In this document: positions 10,546 to 22,825 of the stretch, piece by piece
Layout of the letters: the number at the start of each line of letters is the position of its first letter
Position numbering within the stretch: position 1 is the stretch's first letter
Origin: Nautilus pompilius
Lineage: Eukaryota; Mollusca; Cephalopoda; Nautilida; Nautilidae
Length of the DNA stretch: 64,000 nucleotides
Assembly (NCBI GenBank): GCA_018389105.1
Contig: JACATO010002451.1
Coordinates: forward strand, 3,922,501-3,986,500
Direction of reading: 5' to 3'
The notes under the pieces: generated by a model
What the model saw: only the letters and a program-made list of their open reading frames with translations
The model's database searches: none
What the model was told of the DNA's origin: nothing
Translations under genes and position numbers: made by a program

Positions 10546-12829
10546 TTAGGTTTTCCTGACCCCAGCAACAACAAAGAAGCCGGACGAATCACCATCATCT
10601 GAGGGCTGACGAACCCTTTCCTTCCAGATTTTCAGCTCTATTCCGGATTCCTGCCAGGCTTTTCGCATGTCATCCACCAGGAGATAAGCCGTCTGGAAAA
10701 CCGTTTCACCAAATTGGTAGCGCATTTCTTGATAGAAGTCCATAGCAACAACCCAGCCGCCAAGTTTCACAAGGGAGACAACTCTTCGCACAATTCTCCG
10801 GTAGTCGTCGATGTCGGAAGCCGCAGATTCAAGACAATATATCGTAACAATAGCATCGACCGGTTTGAGAATGGAAGGGGCCAAGGGATGGTCCTGTCTG
10901 ACGTCACAGTATAGAACGGCTCTCACCTTCTGTCGTATCTCTTCTTCCATCTGGCTTCTCGTCCTTCTGTAATATACACAGACAGATATACTGAACATTT
11001 CACATAAATAAAATAATAGTATTAAAGTAATCTGTCGTATTAAAGGTAAACAAGCAGCCGCATGTGTAAGATTGGTACGGAAACGAAATATATATGTGAA
11101 CTCTTTGACTAAAACCGTTAGTGATTAATAAGTCAGTTGGTAAACACCTGAGAGCCCACGGTGACGTCAGAGGTGATAGCAGATACACTGCTTCCATAAC
11201 GATCAGTTCACTAAATAGGAAACAAATGCCAACCTATGATTCTCCAGTTGAGCCACTTCGTCAAACGTGGTAGAGAAATCGTGGTCCAGAGTTCCATTCC
11301 ACCATTTTGCTAGAACCTCTCTGTTCCCCTTGACCAGGTCGCTGAAGTAGATGTCTGTAAAACACGGAGCGGCGCTGACGGCGCTGTAGACGGTCGGTCC
11401 TGTGCCCACATCCAGCAGAGTTCTTCCCCTAATATCTCCTGCAAGGTAACAAAAGTTAATAAAGTTGAAAAATTCTTTAAATTTTCCAAATCAAATAGAA
11501 GTTTCCTTTTTAAATTTAATGATATGATTCTAAATTTAACCATTATTAGCTGAATGATGAAGAAGCTTTAAGAGTTTTGATTGATTTCCTGTAGAAAACT
11601 TCAGAGAGACGTCCATATGTAGAGTAACATTATTTCAATATTATTCTTGCTGTAATAGAAAAACCATCACACCCAGTATATTTGAAAGTAAAAATCATCA
11701 ATAATGAGAAAGCAGCATTAATTGTATATTAAAATTTGAATTGTTATTAAAAATTCAAATTGTTCTCTGTATCATCTTTATGCTTCTCATATTTTCAAAT
11801 GAATGAGACATGAATTACCAAACACAAATTACCTCCTGCTAAGTTCCCCTTTACTAGGAGGTGTCTGTATATCGGAGGAGACCAGGTAATGGCACTCAAA
11901 TCTTCCAACTACGGATACAGAGCCAGCTGTGGAAAATGGCTAAGCGGAATCTCTTTATTATACACTACTTTTCAACTGGAAAACAGAGGGAAAGGAATAA
12001 TTCATCATAGTCAGTCTGTGCGAAATAAATCCATGCTGTGGAAGGTCGCCAAAAAGATTAGGTAATGGATGGGATTCGAACACGAGTTCTTAGCTACAGC
12101 GGTGTTTGATTTTTAAAATTTAATCAAATGATGATATTAATTTTTATCCATTCACCCTCATTAATAAGATTAACCGCTAATCATGGATAATCTACACAAA
12201 TGACACCTTAAATAGGTTTTCATATTTAGATAAAGTAAAGAAGTTATGTTTCACAGTTAAGAATTGTCGACATTTACTAACTTCAGTCTCTTTGACTGAA
12301 GAGCATCTAATCAGCTGCAACAATGTCATTTTTAAATTTAATTTTTAAAATAATTTACTTGATACATCACAGGAATCTCAATTTTCTTTTATTAATGATA
12401 ATGGTAATATGAATTTGAATTTAAGCAGATCACTGCTGTATTTATTTTGATTCCTCCATAAATGATCTGGAGTCAGGTTTATTATGATCCTGGAGACAGC
12501 TGGAATAGCAAGGAACCATAGCAAACCTTCACACTGTGGAAACTACAGGTGACAATTTTATTATCACAGAGAAATGTTGAGGAAAAAAATCTGGTGATTC
12601 ACGTAACTTTTAATTTCTTGTGCCAAATGATTTCTGCTGTAAATGATAAGGTCAACTGTTTGTGATGTACCGGCCAGTGACAGTTAGTGGGGAAAAGCAC
12701 AAAAATCTTACCGCTAGAGAATATCTCATGAAGCCATTTTAGAGCAGTTTTGCATTGGTCAACCAGGTGGGTGTGGAAGGTTTGGAGATAAGAGTAGGAG
12801 TCAAAGTCTTTCTCGTAATCAGTCGACAT
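10546..12829 (-). CDS. SAM-dependent N-methyltransferase, NNMT/PNMT/INMT family, intact copy 2 (three coding exons)
   Basis: Exons: 12712-12829 (118 nt), 11234-11438 (205 nt), 10546-10966 (421 nt), together 247 codons plus stop. Junctions are G|GTAAGA, TTGCAG|G, AG|GTTGGC and ATTACAG|A, with phases 1 and 2 that fit exactly. Exon 1 holds the N-terminus MSTDYEKDFDSYSYLQTF. Motif I LLDVGTGPTVY is at residues 47-57, with D73 following strand 2. The adenine-side CDV is at 128-130, and the strand 4-5 region KPVDAIVTIYCLESAA begins at 142, ending in KLGGWVVAMDF at 175-185. Human NNMT is 264 residues, so the length fits. The enzyme should move methyl from SAM to a small amine or pyridine in the cytosol; the substrate cannot be read from sequence. 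The ATG lies shortly after a CCATAG acceptor-like site, which suggests a separate 5' untranslated exon. This is the only copy with no lesion. Confidence 0.85.
12056..12110 (-). repeat. tRNA-like SINE head in intron 1 of copy 2
   Basis: The minus strand shows a B-box-like GTTCGAATCCC preceded by TGTAGCTAAGAACTC. A related element, TAGCTAAGACTCGATTTCG, lies in intron 1 of copies 4 (near 48112-48150) and 3 (near 56745-56780). Too diverged to fold confidently. Confidence 0.4.
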
Positions 12830-12849
12830 TTCTGTGGCTATGGAAAACA

Positions 12850-14050
12850 AGTGGAGTTCTACTGATAAGTAAACAGAATCATCATGAATAAGCAGTCTGT
12901 TTTATTTATACCACGACAGATATTTCAAGGCACTAAAAGACGTTTTTAAATATTATTTCCTGATTCCCAAATGTACCTATCAAACCTACAGCAACCATAG
13001 AAAATTCTTTTGTATCATTTGTTTCTGATAACGAAATTGTCCATAGCGACGCAGTGTGAATAAATTCTGAGGATACAAACAAACAGATGCCTGTAACCAT
13101 GAAGAGCAGCTTTGATAAAATTTGTATTCTCAAAAACTGTTGTTTCATATTATTAAGTTAATTAAGCAGGTTTGTATAATCGCCATTTTTGGAAGATGTA
13201 GGCAGTTAGAGGACCTTAGATATAGTGGCGTATTATATGTATTTCTCAGTATGAAATGGATCCTTTTCCATAGAAGAGATCATTTACACTGAATTTGTGT
13301 TTTCGTTTTTTATGTTGTCCATCTCACTGTAGTTCATCGACCTCCTTCCCTGTCAATGTTGACCATTTATTCGCTGCGATGGTCATAAAGCGAGATCCCG
13401 GATTGAGGTCAATAGATACCTCTTAGTTACTCTTGTGCTGTAACATCGTCACCAATTTTTGTCGTGGCCTTGACCTTCTGAGCAGCACAGGGATGAAACA
13501 ACATAAGCCAATGGTGACATAGTATTCTCAGGTGTGTGATAGGCCAGACTTTTTTATTTTGATAATCCAGTTGATAAAATAATAATCGTTGCGTGTTTGT
13601 TGTCTATAAATTCAATGTCTACTTTTAAAACAGGAAGTAAATAATAACAATCCTCCAGATAGCACCTTACACAATATTCTTATCACTTAAAGTCTCACCT
13701 CATAAACAAATGGAATTCTAATGATTTCATAGTGTTCATCATCTCGAGCTTCGTTAGGAAGAACTGGACTGATGGTTGGTTCCATGTTTATCTTTTATGA
13801 TTTTACTTACGTTATTCTAATGTAGAACCTATAGAATTATGTGTAAACCTAGCCATTGTGGCTGATTCCTCTACAAATTCTGTTTCTGCAGCTTGGTGCA
13901 AATTGCATTGTTCAGGAATACAACGACCCCCATCTGTCGGACCTGTATTCGTCCATGATTGCTTTAGACAATGCGAATGCAACTTCAATCTAGTGCCAGC
14001 TGAATCATGTGATCTCCTTACCATCGATCGCCGGCGAGTTGATCTTCCAA
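12850..14050 (-). repeat. upstream flank of methyltransferase copy 2, shared with copy 6 (32830-34020)
   Basis: Diverged but collinear with 32830-34020. The clearest segment is GAGCAGCACAGGGATGAAAC near 13480 against GAGCAGCACAGAGGTGGGAC near 33435. These lie about 650 and 635 bp above the respective start codons. A second shared stretch is near 13870-14010 and 33825-33960. Open frames on both strands at 13812-14085 do not keep frame between the copies, so this is probably a regulatory or non-coding flank. Confidence 0.55.
13370..13545 (-). promoter_or_regulatory. probable promoter region of methyltransferase copy 2
   Basis: Aligned with the promoter regions of copies 3 and 4 through CTGTAAC, TGACCTT and GAGCAGCACAG at matching distances above the start codon. 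Where copies 3 and 4 have two CACGTG E-boxes, this copy has CTTGTG and CGTGGC. Inference from alignment only. Confidence 0.35.
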
Positions 14051-15132
14051 CAACGACAAAAACCTCGTACGTAGCTGGCTTTTAGGGAATATGCAAGAAT
14101 GGGATGAAATAATACGAGATGTTTTTTAAAATATTCATAAGATAGAGGCTATGTAATAGAGCTGCCATATCTTTCAAAGATGTTGACCATAACTTTTATT
14201 AAAACCAGTGTTTTACTTTTGTTTAGCCGGTTTGCAACACCTCCTATATATGCTACAGTTCACGACCATATTTTACCATGGTCTATGTAAACTGGCGAAA
14301 GTCTCGTAATTCACTTTCAGTCTTGGACCAGTTGTTTTCTTGCAGGATGATGAGTCTTAGATTCAAAATCGCTTTCATTTCGAATCAAAAGTTCAGATTC
14401 TTCAGTTAACAAAGAAATCTTCCTGGTGTTTCTCGCTTATTCAGATATATTCATTTATTGATATAATTTTAGAATTATATATTACAAATCTATTTTCTCA
14501 CATTCTAAACTGAATTTCAGTTTTAAAAAACGATTCCACTCGAATTGTCAGCAAATAAGTCGACTTTGAAACCAATAGGTAATCTCAGACAATGCTTGTG
14601 CATTTTGAATTTAAATTGTGTGAATAACTTTTCACAATTTTTAATTACCAACCCCTCATCCAAGATTTTGCATTTATTAGAAAAAAATATTTTTAAAAAA
14701 AAAACCAAATTAATCGAAATAACGAACATTTTTAATAATTTTCACCCACTAATCCAGTGTGTATCATGATCTACTAAGTTTCTTATTTCATTACGTTTAC
14801 TGGGAATAGTATCTCTCTTAAATGTCTCAGTCTTCTATCATATTTTCCTATATCGATGCCTCATAATGGAATTTACATTTAATAATTTTAAAATAGCATC
14901 AATTATTGAGGTATTTTAAATTTAATTGGCGAATTAGTAAATATCTGATCTTGATTTTTTGTCTGTCATATTTTAGCGGTAATATTTTCTGTCCCACCTG
15001 TACAACTCTCGCCCCCTTTTACATATAAACCATAACCGATATCAGGATGCAAACCTTTATCCTTGGGTTTTGTTCAGCAGCGGGAGCCAGTCCCAGAAAT
15101 CGACTATTTATTGCCCCAGTGGAGTGTGTACA
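14051..15132. other. no supported gene
   Basis: AT-rich. Open frames of about 70 codons at 14523-14769 overlap on both strands and show no motif. Confidence 0.4.
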
Positions 15133-15133
15133 T

Positions 15134-15162
15134 ACAACAACAACAACAACAACAACAACAAA
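15134..15162. repeat. CAA trinucleotide microsatellite
   Basis: About nine CAA units. The Q, N and T runs in the three plus-strand frames come from this. Confidence 0.9.
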
Positions 15163-15786
15163 ATTACGGATTGGATACAAGATTTGGTATTTTATCGTCT
15201 ACAGGCTTCCGTCAGGAAAATGGAAAAAGGGGCAACACGAGTTCTCTCCCTTGTTTCCACTGTAGGATTAATGCGGTGAGCATTTTCAGTAGAAATATCC
15301 CAGAACTGGCCGACAACTAAGACAACTTTATATGCAGGACTCAATAATGAAATAGTTTCGCTCCAAACCTGAATCCAGCCGGAATTTACTGAATGGATTT
15401 CCCACTTTTCATGTCTGTCCATGATTCTTTCTCATTCCTAATCCAACGAAAATGTAACCTTAAACCCAGGTAGACGGGATCTGTCCTGACGTAGATCGGT
15501 GATAACTGAGTCGCACCTGCTGCTGTTCGGACGGCTTTCCTCCTCTCTTAGACGGGCCCCTCCCATCCGTACCCTCAGTCTTCTGGACAGTGGCGCCCCA
15601 CCCCATGATAGCTACAATGACGTCATGTAGACCACCTAATGTTCTGTCTGGCGTAGGACTATCGCAATCTATGCTTCAGCGTGACCTTAATGGTCTCCAG
15701 AAGGTTTACTGGTTGATAGGTAAAATGTCTATTTGTATGATTTTATTGAGATTTTCTGTTGTTTTTTCTTTATCTCAGTCTATTAG

Positions 15787-15926
15787 AACAAAGCAGCTCC
15801 AAGACCCCTGAGCGAGTTCACCACCCACAAAGGAGGAATCCAGCCCGGTCCGTCTCCAATGACAGGTGACATCAGGCACCCGCTCCACGACTCTGTGGTC
15901 GTTCTCAGTATGAACGTAGCCACAGG
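15787..15926 (+). CDS. possible internal exon of an unknown gene
   Basis: A 140-nt segment bounded by a pyrimidine-rich acceptor (TTTCTTTATCTCAGTCTATTAG) and a strong donor CAGG|GTAAGT. It is open in the frame starting at its first base: PLSEFTTHKGGIQPGPSP, then DIRHPLHDSVVVLSMNVAT. The 67-nt stretch upstream starts with a donor-like GATAG|GTAAAA, but the upstream frame does not match in phase. No duplicate in the window and no family recognised. Confidence 0.22.
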
Positions 15927-16724
15927 GTAAGTATCACATGTTTAGTGTCATCAGAAATCTTCTGTAGGTTCTGACTTTCTCAGGCGTTTAATCCCGAATA
16001 AAATAAATAGGATCTTACTATTATTAATGCCTATGACGGGCACACATACAAAAACTCGTATACACACACACACAACACACAACACACACACACACACTCA
16101 CACCCATGCACACACACAAAACACACACTCACACACAAACACACACACGCACACGCACACACACACTGACATACATACACAAATACAAATACATACACTC
16201 AAACAAACACAAAAACACACATAGAAGCACACACACTCACACACACACAAACTCACACACACACACTCACTCACACAGACACACACAAGCACACAGTCAA
16301 AGTTCAAACACACAAACACACACACTCACACACACTCATACCCATGCACACACACAAAACACACCACACACTCACACAATGCACACACTCACACGCACAC
16401 ACACACTCACACGCACACACACAAACACACACTCGCACACATGCACACTCACTCACCACACACACTCACACACATGCACACACACAATCCACACAAAACA
16501 CGCACACACACGCACACACAAAACACACACACAGACAAAAACACAAAAACACACAGTAAAATACAAAACACTCACACAGAGACAAACACAAACACACAGT
16601 CAAATACAAACACACAAACACACACACTCACACACATGCACACACTCACACGCACACACTCTCACACATGCACACACAAAACACACACACACTCACACAT
16701 GCACACACAAAACACACTAACACA

Positions 16725-18090
16725 CTCACTCACACACAAACAAACACACAAATACACACATTCACACAGACACAAACACAAACACAGTCAAATACAAAAA
16801 CACAAACACACACACTCACACCCATGCACACACAAAACACACAAACACTCACACACAAACACACAAACACACGCACTCATACACATGCACACACTCACAC
16901 ACCTGAACACACAAAACACACACTCACACACATGCACACACATTCATACACACACTCACACGCACACACTCACACACACACTCTCACACATGCACACACA
17001 AAACACGCACACACTCACACACATTCACACACACTCACACGCCACTCACACACTCACACACTCACACGAACACAAACACACACACACACACTCACACACA
17101 TGAACACACACACACACACTCACACACACGCACGCACACATGCACAGCTGCAGTTGTTACACTTAAACAACACGAAGACGGAAAAGAAGAAATCGCACGC
17201 GAGTCGTTCACCCACGAACTCTCACGGTCTCATTCTCACCAGATCTCGGTCACCTGCTTTGTTCACAACATCTGCGCTCTCCGGCTGCTGTAGCTGGACG
17301 GTTGATGTTCAATAGTTCGTAATTCACGCAGATTTCTCACAAGAAGAGAACAGGAATGAAGACATGAGAGGTTATTTCTTCAGGTTTCAGAGACTTGAGA
17401 CCAGCAACAAACGACCAGCGACTATCCTATTTAAGCAGGGTGGCCCCTGTTCTTGCTGTGCCCAGACGTGCCTGGTACCCGTCCTTCCCCTCTCCTCGAG
17501 AAAGAAAGGTCACAGCCGCAGACAGCAGAAGATTATGTTCGATAAACAATAAATCCAGGTACTTGAGCGGAACTGATCATTACAAAAGTCAGCAGAAATT
17601 CATGTTTGCTGAAGCCATCAGTCCAGCGAGTCATATTTACCTAAGGATAGTCCAGTAATCTGTTTAAATATTTGTAAAAATACAAAAATAAAATAACTGA
17701 ATCTAGACTTTCTTAGATATTAATAGTTCTTGAAAATGGATGGTGTCCTTTACTTTGTTTCCCTTCCTTCTGTAAGATGCTGTAACTTGATAAGATCGTA
17801 ACAGATTTCCTTCTTCACTGTGGTCGACCAAGAAAAGTAATTAACAACAGTGATGGACAAATTTCTCCTGATCCCGTTGAGCAGTTCAAGCTGAATACGT
17901 CATGTCTGCCTACACTCGCGCGTACACACACACACACACACGTACGTGTACACACAACCACACACACGCACTCGCGCGCACACAAACACACAACTCGTAC
18001 ACACACAAAACACACAGAGAGAGACACACACACACACACACAGAAACACACACTCACACACGCACACACACACTCACACACACCACTAAC
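16725..18090. repeat. 1.3-kb tandem duplication, unit 1
   Basis: Starts at ACACTCACTCACACACAAAC and includes the non-repetitive core 17145-17922. Unit 2 starts with the same sequence at 18091. The core matches the second core at a constant offset of 1299-1300 with only about five differences by eye. Confidence 0.85.
17145..17922 (+). other. unique core of tandem unit 1
   Basis: About 780 bp of ordinary composition inside the CA array. Two 62-87 codon frames at 17364-17658 are not equally preserved in the second core. One extra T at about 18748 shortens the frame, so they are unlikely to be coding. A TATTTAAG element near 17430 could be a TATA box; this is speculative. Confidence 0.4.
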
Positions 18091-19320
18091 ACACTCACTC
18101 ACACACAAACAAACACACAAATACACACATTCACACAGACACAAACACAAACACAGTCAAATACAAAAACACAAACACACACACTCACACCCATGCACAC
18201 ACAAAACACACAAACACTCACACACAAAACACACAAACACACGCACTCATACACATGCACACACTCACACACCTGAACACACAAAACACACCACACACAC
18301 ACACTGCACACACACACACACTCTCACACATGCACACACAAAACACGCACACACTCACACACATTCACACACACACTCACACGCACACTCACACACTCAC
18401 ACACATTCACACACACACTCACACACACGCACGCACACATGCACAGCTGCAGTTGTTACACTTAAACAACACGAAGACGGAAAAGAAGAAATCGCACGCG
18501 AGTCGTTCACCCACGAACTCTCACGGTCTCATTCTCACCAGATCTCGGTCACCTGCTTTGTTCACAACATCTGCACTCTCCGGCTGCTGTAGCTGGACGG
18601 TTGATGTTCAATAGTTCGTAATTCACGCAGATTTCTCACAAGAAGAGAACAGGAATGAAGACATGAGAGGTTATTTCTTCAGGTTTCAGAGACTTGAGAC
18701 CAGCAACAAACGACCAGCGACTATCCTATTTAAGCAGGGTGGCCCCTTGTTCTTGCTGTGCCCAGACGTGCCTGGTACCCGTCCTTCCCCTCTCCTCGAG
18801 AATGAAAGGTCACAGCCGCAGACAGCAGAAGATTATGTTCGATAAACAATAAATCCAGGTACTTGAGCGGAACTGATCATTACAAAAGTCAGCAGAAATT
18901 CATGTTTGCTGAAGCCATCAGTCCAGCGAGTCATATTTACCTAAGGATAGTCCAGTAATCTGTTTAAATATTTGTAAAAATACAAAAATAAAATAACTGA
19001 ATCTAGACTTTCTTAGATATTAATAGTTCTTGAAAATGGATGGTTTTCTTTACTTTGTTTCCCTTCCTTCTGTAAGATGCTGTAACTTGATAAGATCGTA
19101 ACAGATTTCCTTCTTCACTGTGGTCGACCAAGAAAAGTAATTAACAACAGTGATGGACAAATTTCTCCTGATCCCGTTGAGCAGTTCAAGCTGAATACGT
19201 CATGTCTGCCTACACTCGCGCGTACACACACACACACACACGTACGTGTACACACAACCACACACACGCACTCGCGCGCACACAAACACACAACTCGTAC
19301 ACACACAAAACAGAGAGAGA
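18091..19320. repeat. 1.3-kb tandem duplication, unit 2
   Basis: Copy of unit 1 with core 18440-19222. Differences seen: G to A near 18573, an added T near 18748, A to T near 18803 and small changes near 19045. Near-identity means a very recent duplication or an assembly duplicate. Confidence 0.85.
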
Positions 19321-19755
19321 CACACACTACACACAGAAACACACACACTCACACACGCACACACACACTCACACACACACTCACACAGAAAAAAACACAA
19401 ACACAGTCAAATACAAACACACACTCACACACTCGCACACAGTCACACGCACACACACTTACACACACACGCACACACACTCACACACGCGCACACTCTC
19501 ATACACTCGCACAGTCAAACGCACATGCACTTACACACACACGCACACACACACGCACACACACACTCACACGTACACACACACGCACACACACACGCAC
19601 ACACGCACACACACACGCACACACTCTCATACACTCGCACAGTCAAACGCACATGCACTTGCACACACACTCTCACACCCTCACTCACACTCACTCACAC
19701 GCACACTCAGACACACACGTACACTCACACACACACTCACACGCACACAAACAAA

Positions 19756-20476
19756 CATGTATCTTACTTTGATCTTTAGAAAACTACAGTTTTAAAATTC
19801 TCAGGGGAATTAAACGCATAGCCATTGTATTGACTTCACACGACGATCTATGAAATGACAGTAAACGTTGTTAGTTTAAGTCCTCGATTCATTTATGTAG
19901 CCATTCATGCTTTCATCAGTTTGAGAAACAGAATAAATTAACACAGTAACGTACATATTACAGTTTTAACACGCAGATAGCCGAAAGATGTCGTATATTA
20001 TATATTCGTCTCCAGAGATCACACAATAAGGTAGGTATGATATTTTCAAACCCTCTAATCATCTACCGTGACGTCATCATTACAGTTATTCTTTCTCTTT
20101 GATGTAGACGTTTTCTGTCCGAGGACAAAATGCGACCTTCATATTAGAACCAACGCAACACTACTAATTTTAACTCCTTTTACTTCCTTCTACCCAGCCA
20201 GTTTATAGGAAGATAACAAAGTAATAACTAAATGTCTCGAAGATAGACTTCTAGATTTTTATATTTTTGAAAACCAGACAAATTAGTGACAAATGAAAAA
20301 GAACAAACGAATGCGTTCAGCATTTATATGTTTTTAGGAGAAAAGATGTTTTTTCCTTACTCTTTTTGCTGAAGAATTCCGTTAATAATGAAACTGCCAT
20401 CAAATTAACAAAAGACAGATATTATGATATAATTGTTATGAAGAGAGCATCTCAGACTCCTGTGCATCATCTACAA
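19756..20476. other. no supported gene
   Basis: AT-rich flank between the CA array and the hAT element. Nothing recognised. Confidence 0.4.
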
Positions 20477-22825
20477 CAGGGGTCACCAAACTACGGTCCG
20501 CGGGCCGGATCAGGCCCGCGACGTCAGTTCATCAGGCCCGCCGACGGTACTTGCATTTGCGTGATAAAACGGATGGAACACGAGATGTTGCGAAATAAAA
20601 TTTTTTAAATTTTTTCATGGATAATTGACACATCATGGGCAAGAAGGTTGAGAAAAATTCCCCGGTCAAGGTGTTAATCGAGCTGGTCTCTAAGCTGTTT
20701 TCTTCACCCTTTATTATGGCTACTAAGAAAAGAAAAGTGGACGCCGAGTGTCGCGTTTTCAATGAAGAATGGAGAGTAAAGTGCTTCTTTGTGGAAACAA
20801 AGGACCAGAAAGCTAGTTGCATGGTATGCAGCGAAAGTGTTGCCCTTTTGAAAGAGTACAATCTTCGGCGTCACCATGAAACAAAACATCTATCAACATA
20901 TTCAAAGTTTTCTGGAAAGTTACGCTCTGAGAAATATGGGTCCATGAAACGTGGTTTAGAAACTCAAAGAAATCTCTTCACGAGAAAGTTTGCTGAAAAT
21001 GAATCTGTCACTCGTACAAGTTACAAAATAGTGCATAAGTTGCAGAGCGAGGAAAACTGTTTACTGATGGCAACTTCATCAAAGAGTGTATGATGGAAGC
21101 AGCAAATGACTTTTGTCCTGAGAAAGCCGATTTGTTTGGAAGTATCAGCCTTTCGGCAAGTTCAGTTGTGCGGAGAACAGAAGAACTTGGAGAGAACATA
21201 GTGCTACAGATACGCGAGAAAGCTAGGAACTTGTTGTGGTCTTCTCTGGCGCTGGATGAGTCTACTGATCTCTCGAGTACGTCACAACTTCTTGTGTTCA
21301 TTCGTGGTGTCAATTTGGACTTTCAGATAACGGAAGAGTTGGCATCCGTTTGCTGCATGCATGGAACAACAACTGGAAAAGACATTTTCATGGAAGTGCA
21401 GAAAACTTTGCAAGACTATAACCTTCAGTGGAATCAGCTTCGAGGTGTTACAGTTGATGGAGAAAAAAACATGGCTGGAGTGAGGAAGGGTCTGGTCGGG
21501 CAGATCAGGACTCAGTTGGACGATATGCAAATTCCGGGCGCTCTGTTCATACACTGCATCATACATCAGCAAGCACTCTGTGGGAAAGACTTGGATATTT
21601 CTTGTGTATGAAACCAGTCGTTTCTGCTGTGAACTTCATTCGGCGACATGCACTCAATCACCGTCAATTCCAGGCTTTTCTTGAAGAAATTGATTCTGAT
21701 TTCTGTGACTTGCCTTATCACACAGCAGTGAGGTGGCTCAGCTGCGGTAAAGTCCTGTTTCGTTTTTACAGGCTCCGAAACGAAATAGATGTTTTTCTCA
21801 CTGAAAAAGATAGAGCTGATCCACAGCTGTCAGATCCTACCTGGCTGTCAAAGTTGTCATTTTTGGTCGACATTACATCCCACATGAATGAACTGAACTT
21901 GAAACTTCAGGGAAAGGATAACCTCGTCTGTGATCTCTACAGAATCACCAAAGGATTTTGGAGAAAGCTGTCATTGTTTGAAGCACAACTGGAAGGAGAA
22001 AACTTCTCTCAATTTCACTGTTTCAAAGAGTTTTGCGCTACAATTGCTGAAGATGTCAACCTCGATTTTCCTAAAAAAGATTATTCGTGACTTGAAGAAG
22101 CATTTTTTGGAGAGATTTTCAGATCTCGACAGAATTGAGAGTGACATTCTTCTGTTTCAGAGTCCGTTTGATTGTAATCTTGATGATGTGCCGGTTGAAC
22201 TACAGTTGGAGCTCACTGATTTGCAAGCAAATGACTTGTTGAAAGAGAAGCACAGAGAAGGAAAACTTGTTGAATTTTACCGCTTCTTACCTGATGTTGA
22301 GTTTCCGAAATTGAAGAAATTTGCCGCTGGTATGGCATCATTGTTTGGAACAACTTATGTCTGTGAGCAAACATTTTCAAAAATGAAGTATGTGAAGTCA
22401 ACACATCGAACGAGATTGACTGATGAACATTTGAAAGCAATTCTCTTGATTGGATGCAGCAATTCCAAACCAAACATTGATGATATCTTGAAAGCCAAAC
22501 GTCAGTTTCACAAATCTCACTAACCTTTTTTGCTGCTTAGTTTGTAAGATTCGGATATGTGCACACTAGGTCTGATGTAACTATATTTTTGCTAACGTCG
22601 CCTTCTTTGATAACTTTTTAGTAAATAAATATGTTGGTTGTCTTTGTTTTTTGTGCATTGCACACCACTCACCCATGATTAATATGGAATGCTAAACTTA
22701 GTGTTTCGTCTTTTTCCCAGAGCTTTCGTTCTGGCTTGCAAGTATTGAACAGAATGATTACGCGGCCCGCGCTCGTCATTCTTTCAGTTATCCGGCCCAC
22801 TCTGAAAAATGTTTGGTGACCCCTG
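20477..22825 (+). mobile_element. hAT-superfamily DNA transposon (Charlie/GTF2IRD2-like), nearly complete
   Basis: Perfect 15-bp terminal inverted repeats, CAGGGGTCACCAAAC at 20477 and its complement ending at 22825, with shared subterminal GGGCCGGAT. Length 2349 bp. The flanking 8-mers ATCTACAA and CTCTAACT share only the TCTA core typical of hAT targets, so a clean target duplication is not present. The interior holds one transposase reading direction with three frame breaks. Base composition is visibly more GC-rich than the AT-rich surroundings. Confidence 0.9.
20635..22523 (+). pseudogene. hAT transposase (BED finger, DDE/RNase-H-like fold, hATC dimerisation domain), frame broken three times
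   Basis: Domains in order: basic NLS-like KKRKVD; BED-type zinc finger C-M-V-C...RRHHETKH at 20818-20890; catalytic block around LALDESTD (21250-21270); second acidic site GVTVDGEKNMAG (21443-21480); helical region with YHTAVRWLSCGKVLFRFY; and C-terminal CEQTFSKMKYVKSTHRTRLT with LTDEHLKAILLIG. The three acidic positions expected for the DDE triad are all present. Frame shifts occur near 21045-21090, near 21595-21605 and in an A-run near 22073. The original was probably about 620 residues. With these breaks it cannot make full-length transposase, although the ends may still be mobilised in trans. Confidence 0.9.

Larger units (their letters stand above)
6476..12829 (-). repeat. direct segmental duplicate of about 51210-56992
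   Basis: Block after block matches the 51.2-57.0 kb region in the same order and orientation: the IHLSTAL exon, the KEFDIL open frame, the TATA-bearing block, the 9.2-9.9 kb block, and methyltransferase exons 3, 2 and 1. The offset stays near 44.65-44.7 kb through exon 2, then shrinks to about 44.2 kb at exon 1 because intron 1 is longer here (1273 against 770 nt). Confidence 0.85.
16040..19755. repeat. CA-rich satellite tract with interspersed unique cores
   Basis: Long alternating CA with CACACT, CACGCA and CAAACA variants at 16040-17144, 17923-18439 and 19223-19755. All the threonine/histidine-rich frames here, and their cysteine/valine mirror frames, are repeat artefacts. Alternating purine-pyrimidine DNA of this kind can adopt Z-form. 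Confidence 0.95.

Noticed and set aside
13812..14085. Overlapping plus and minus frames with cysteine-rich reading, paired with 33679-34003
   Set aside because: The nucleotide similarity is real, but the two copies do not share an open frame, so it was treated as flank.
16027..19795. Long threonine/histidine-rich frames of up to 220 codons and cysteine/valine mirror frames
   Set aside because: Translations of CA/TG repeats, not proteins.
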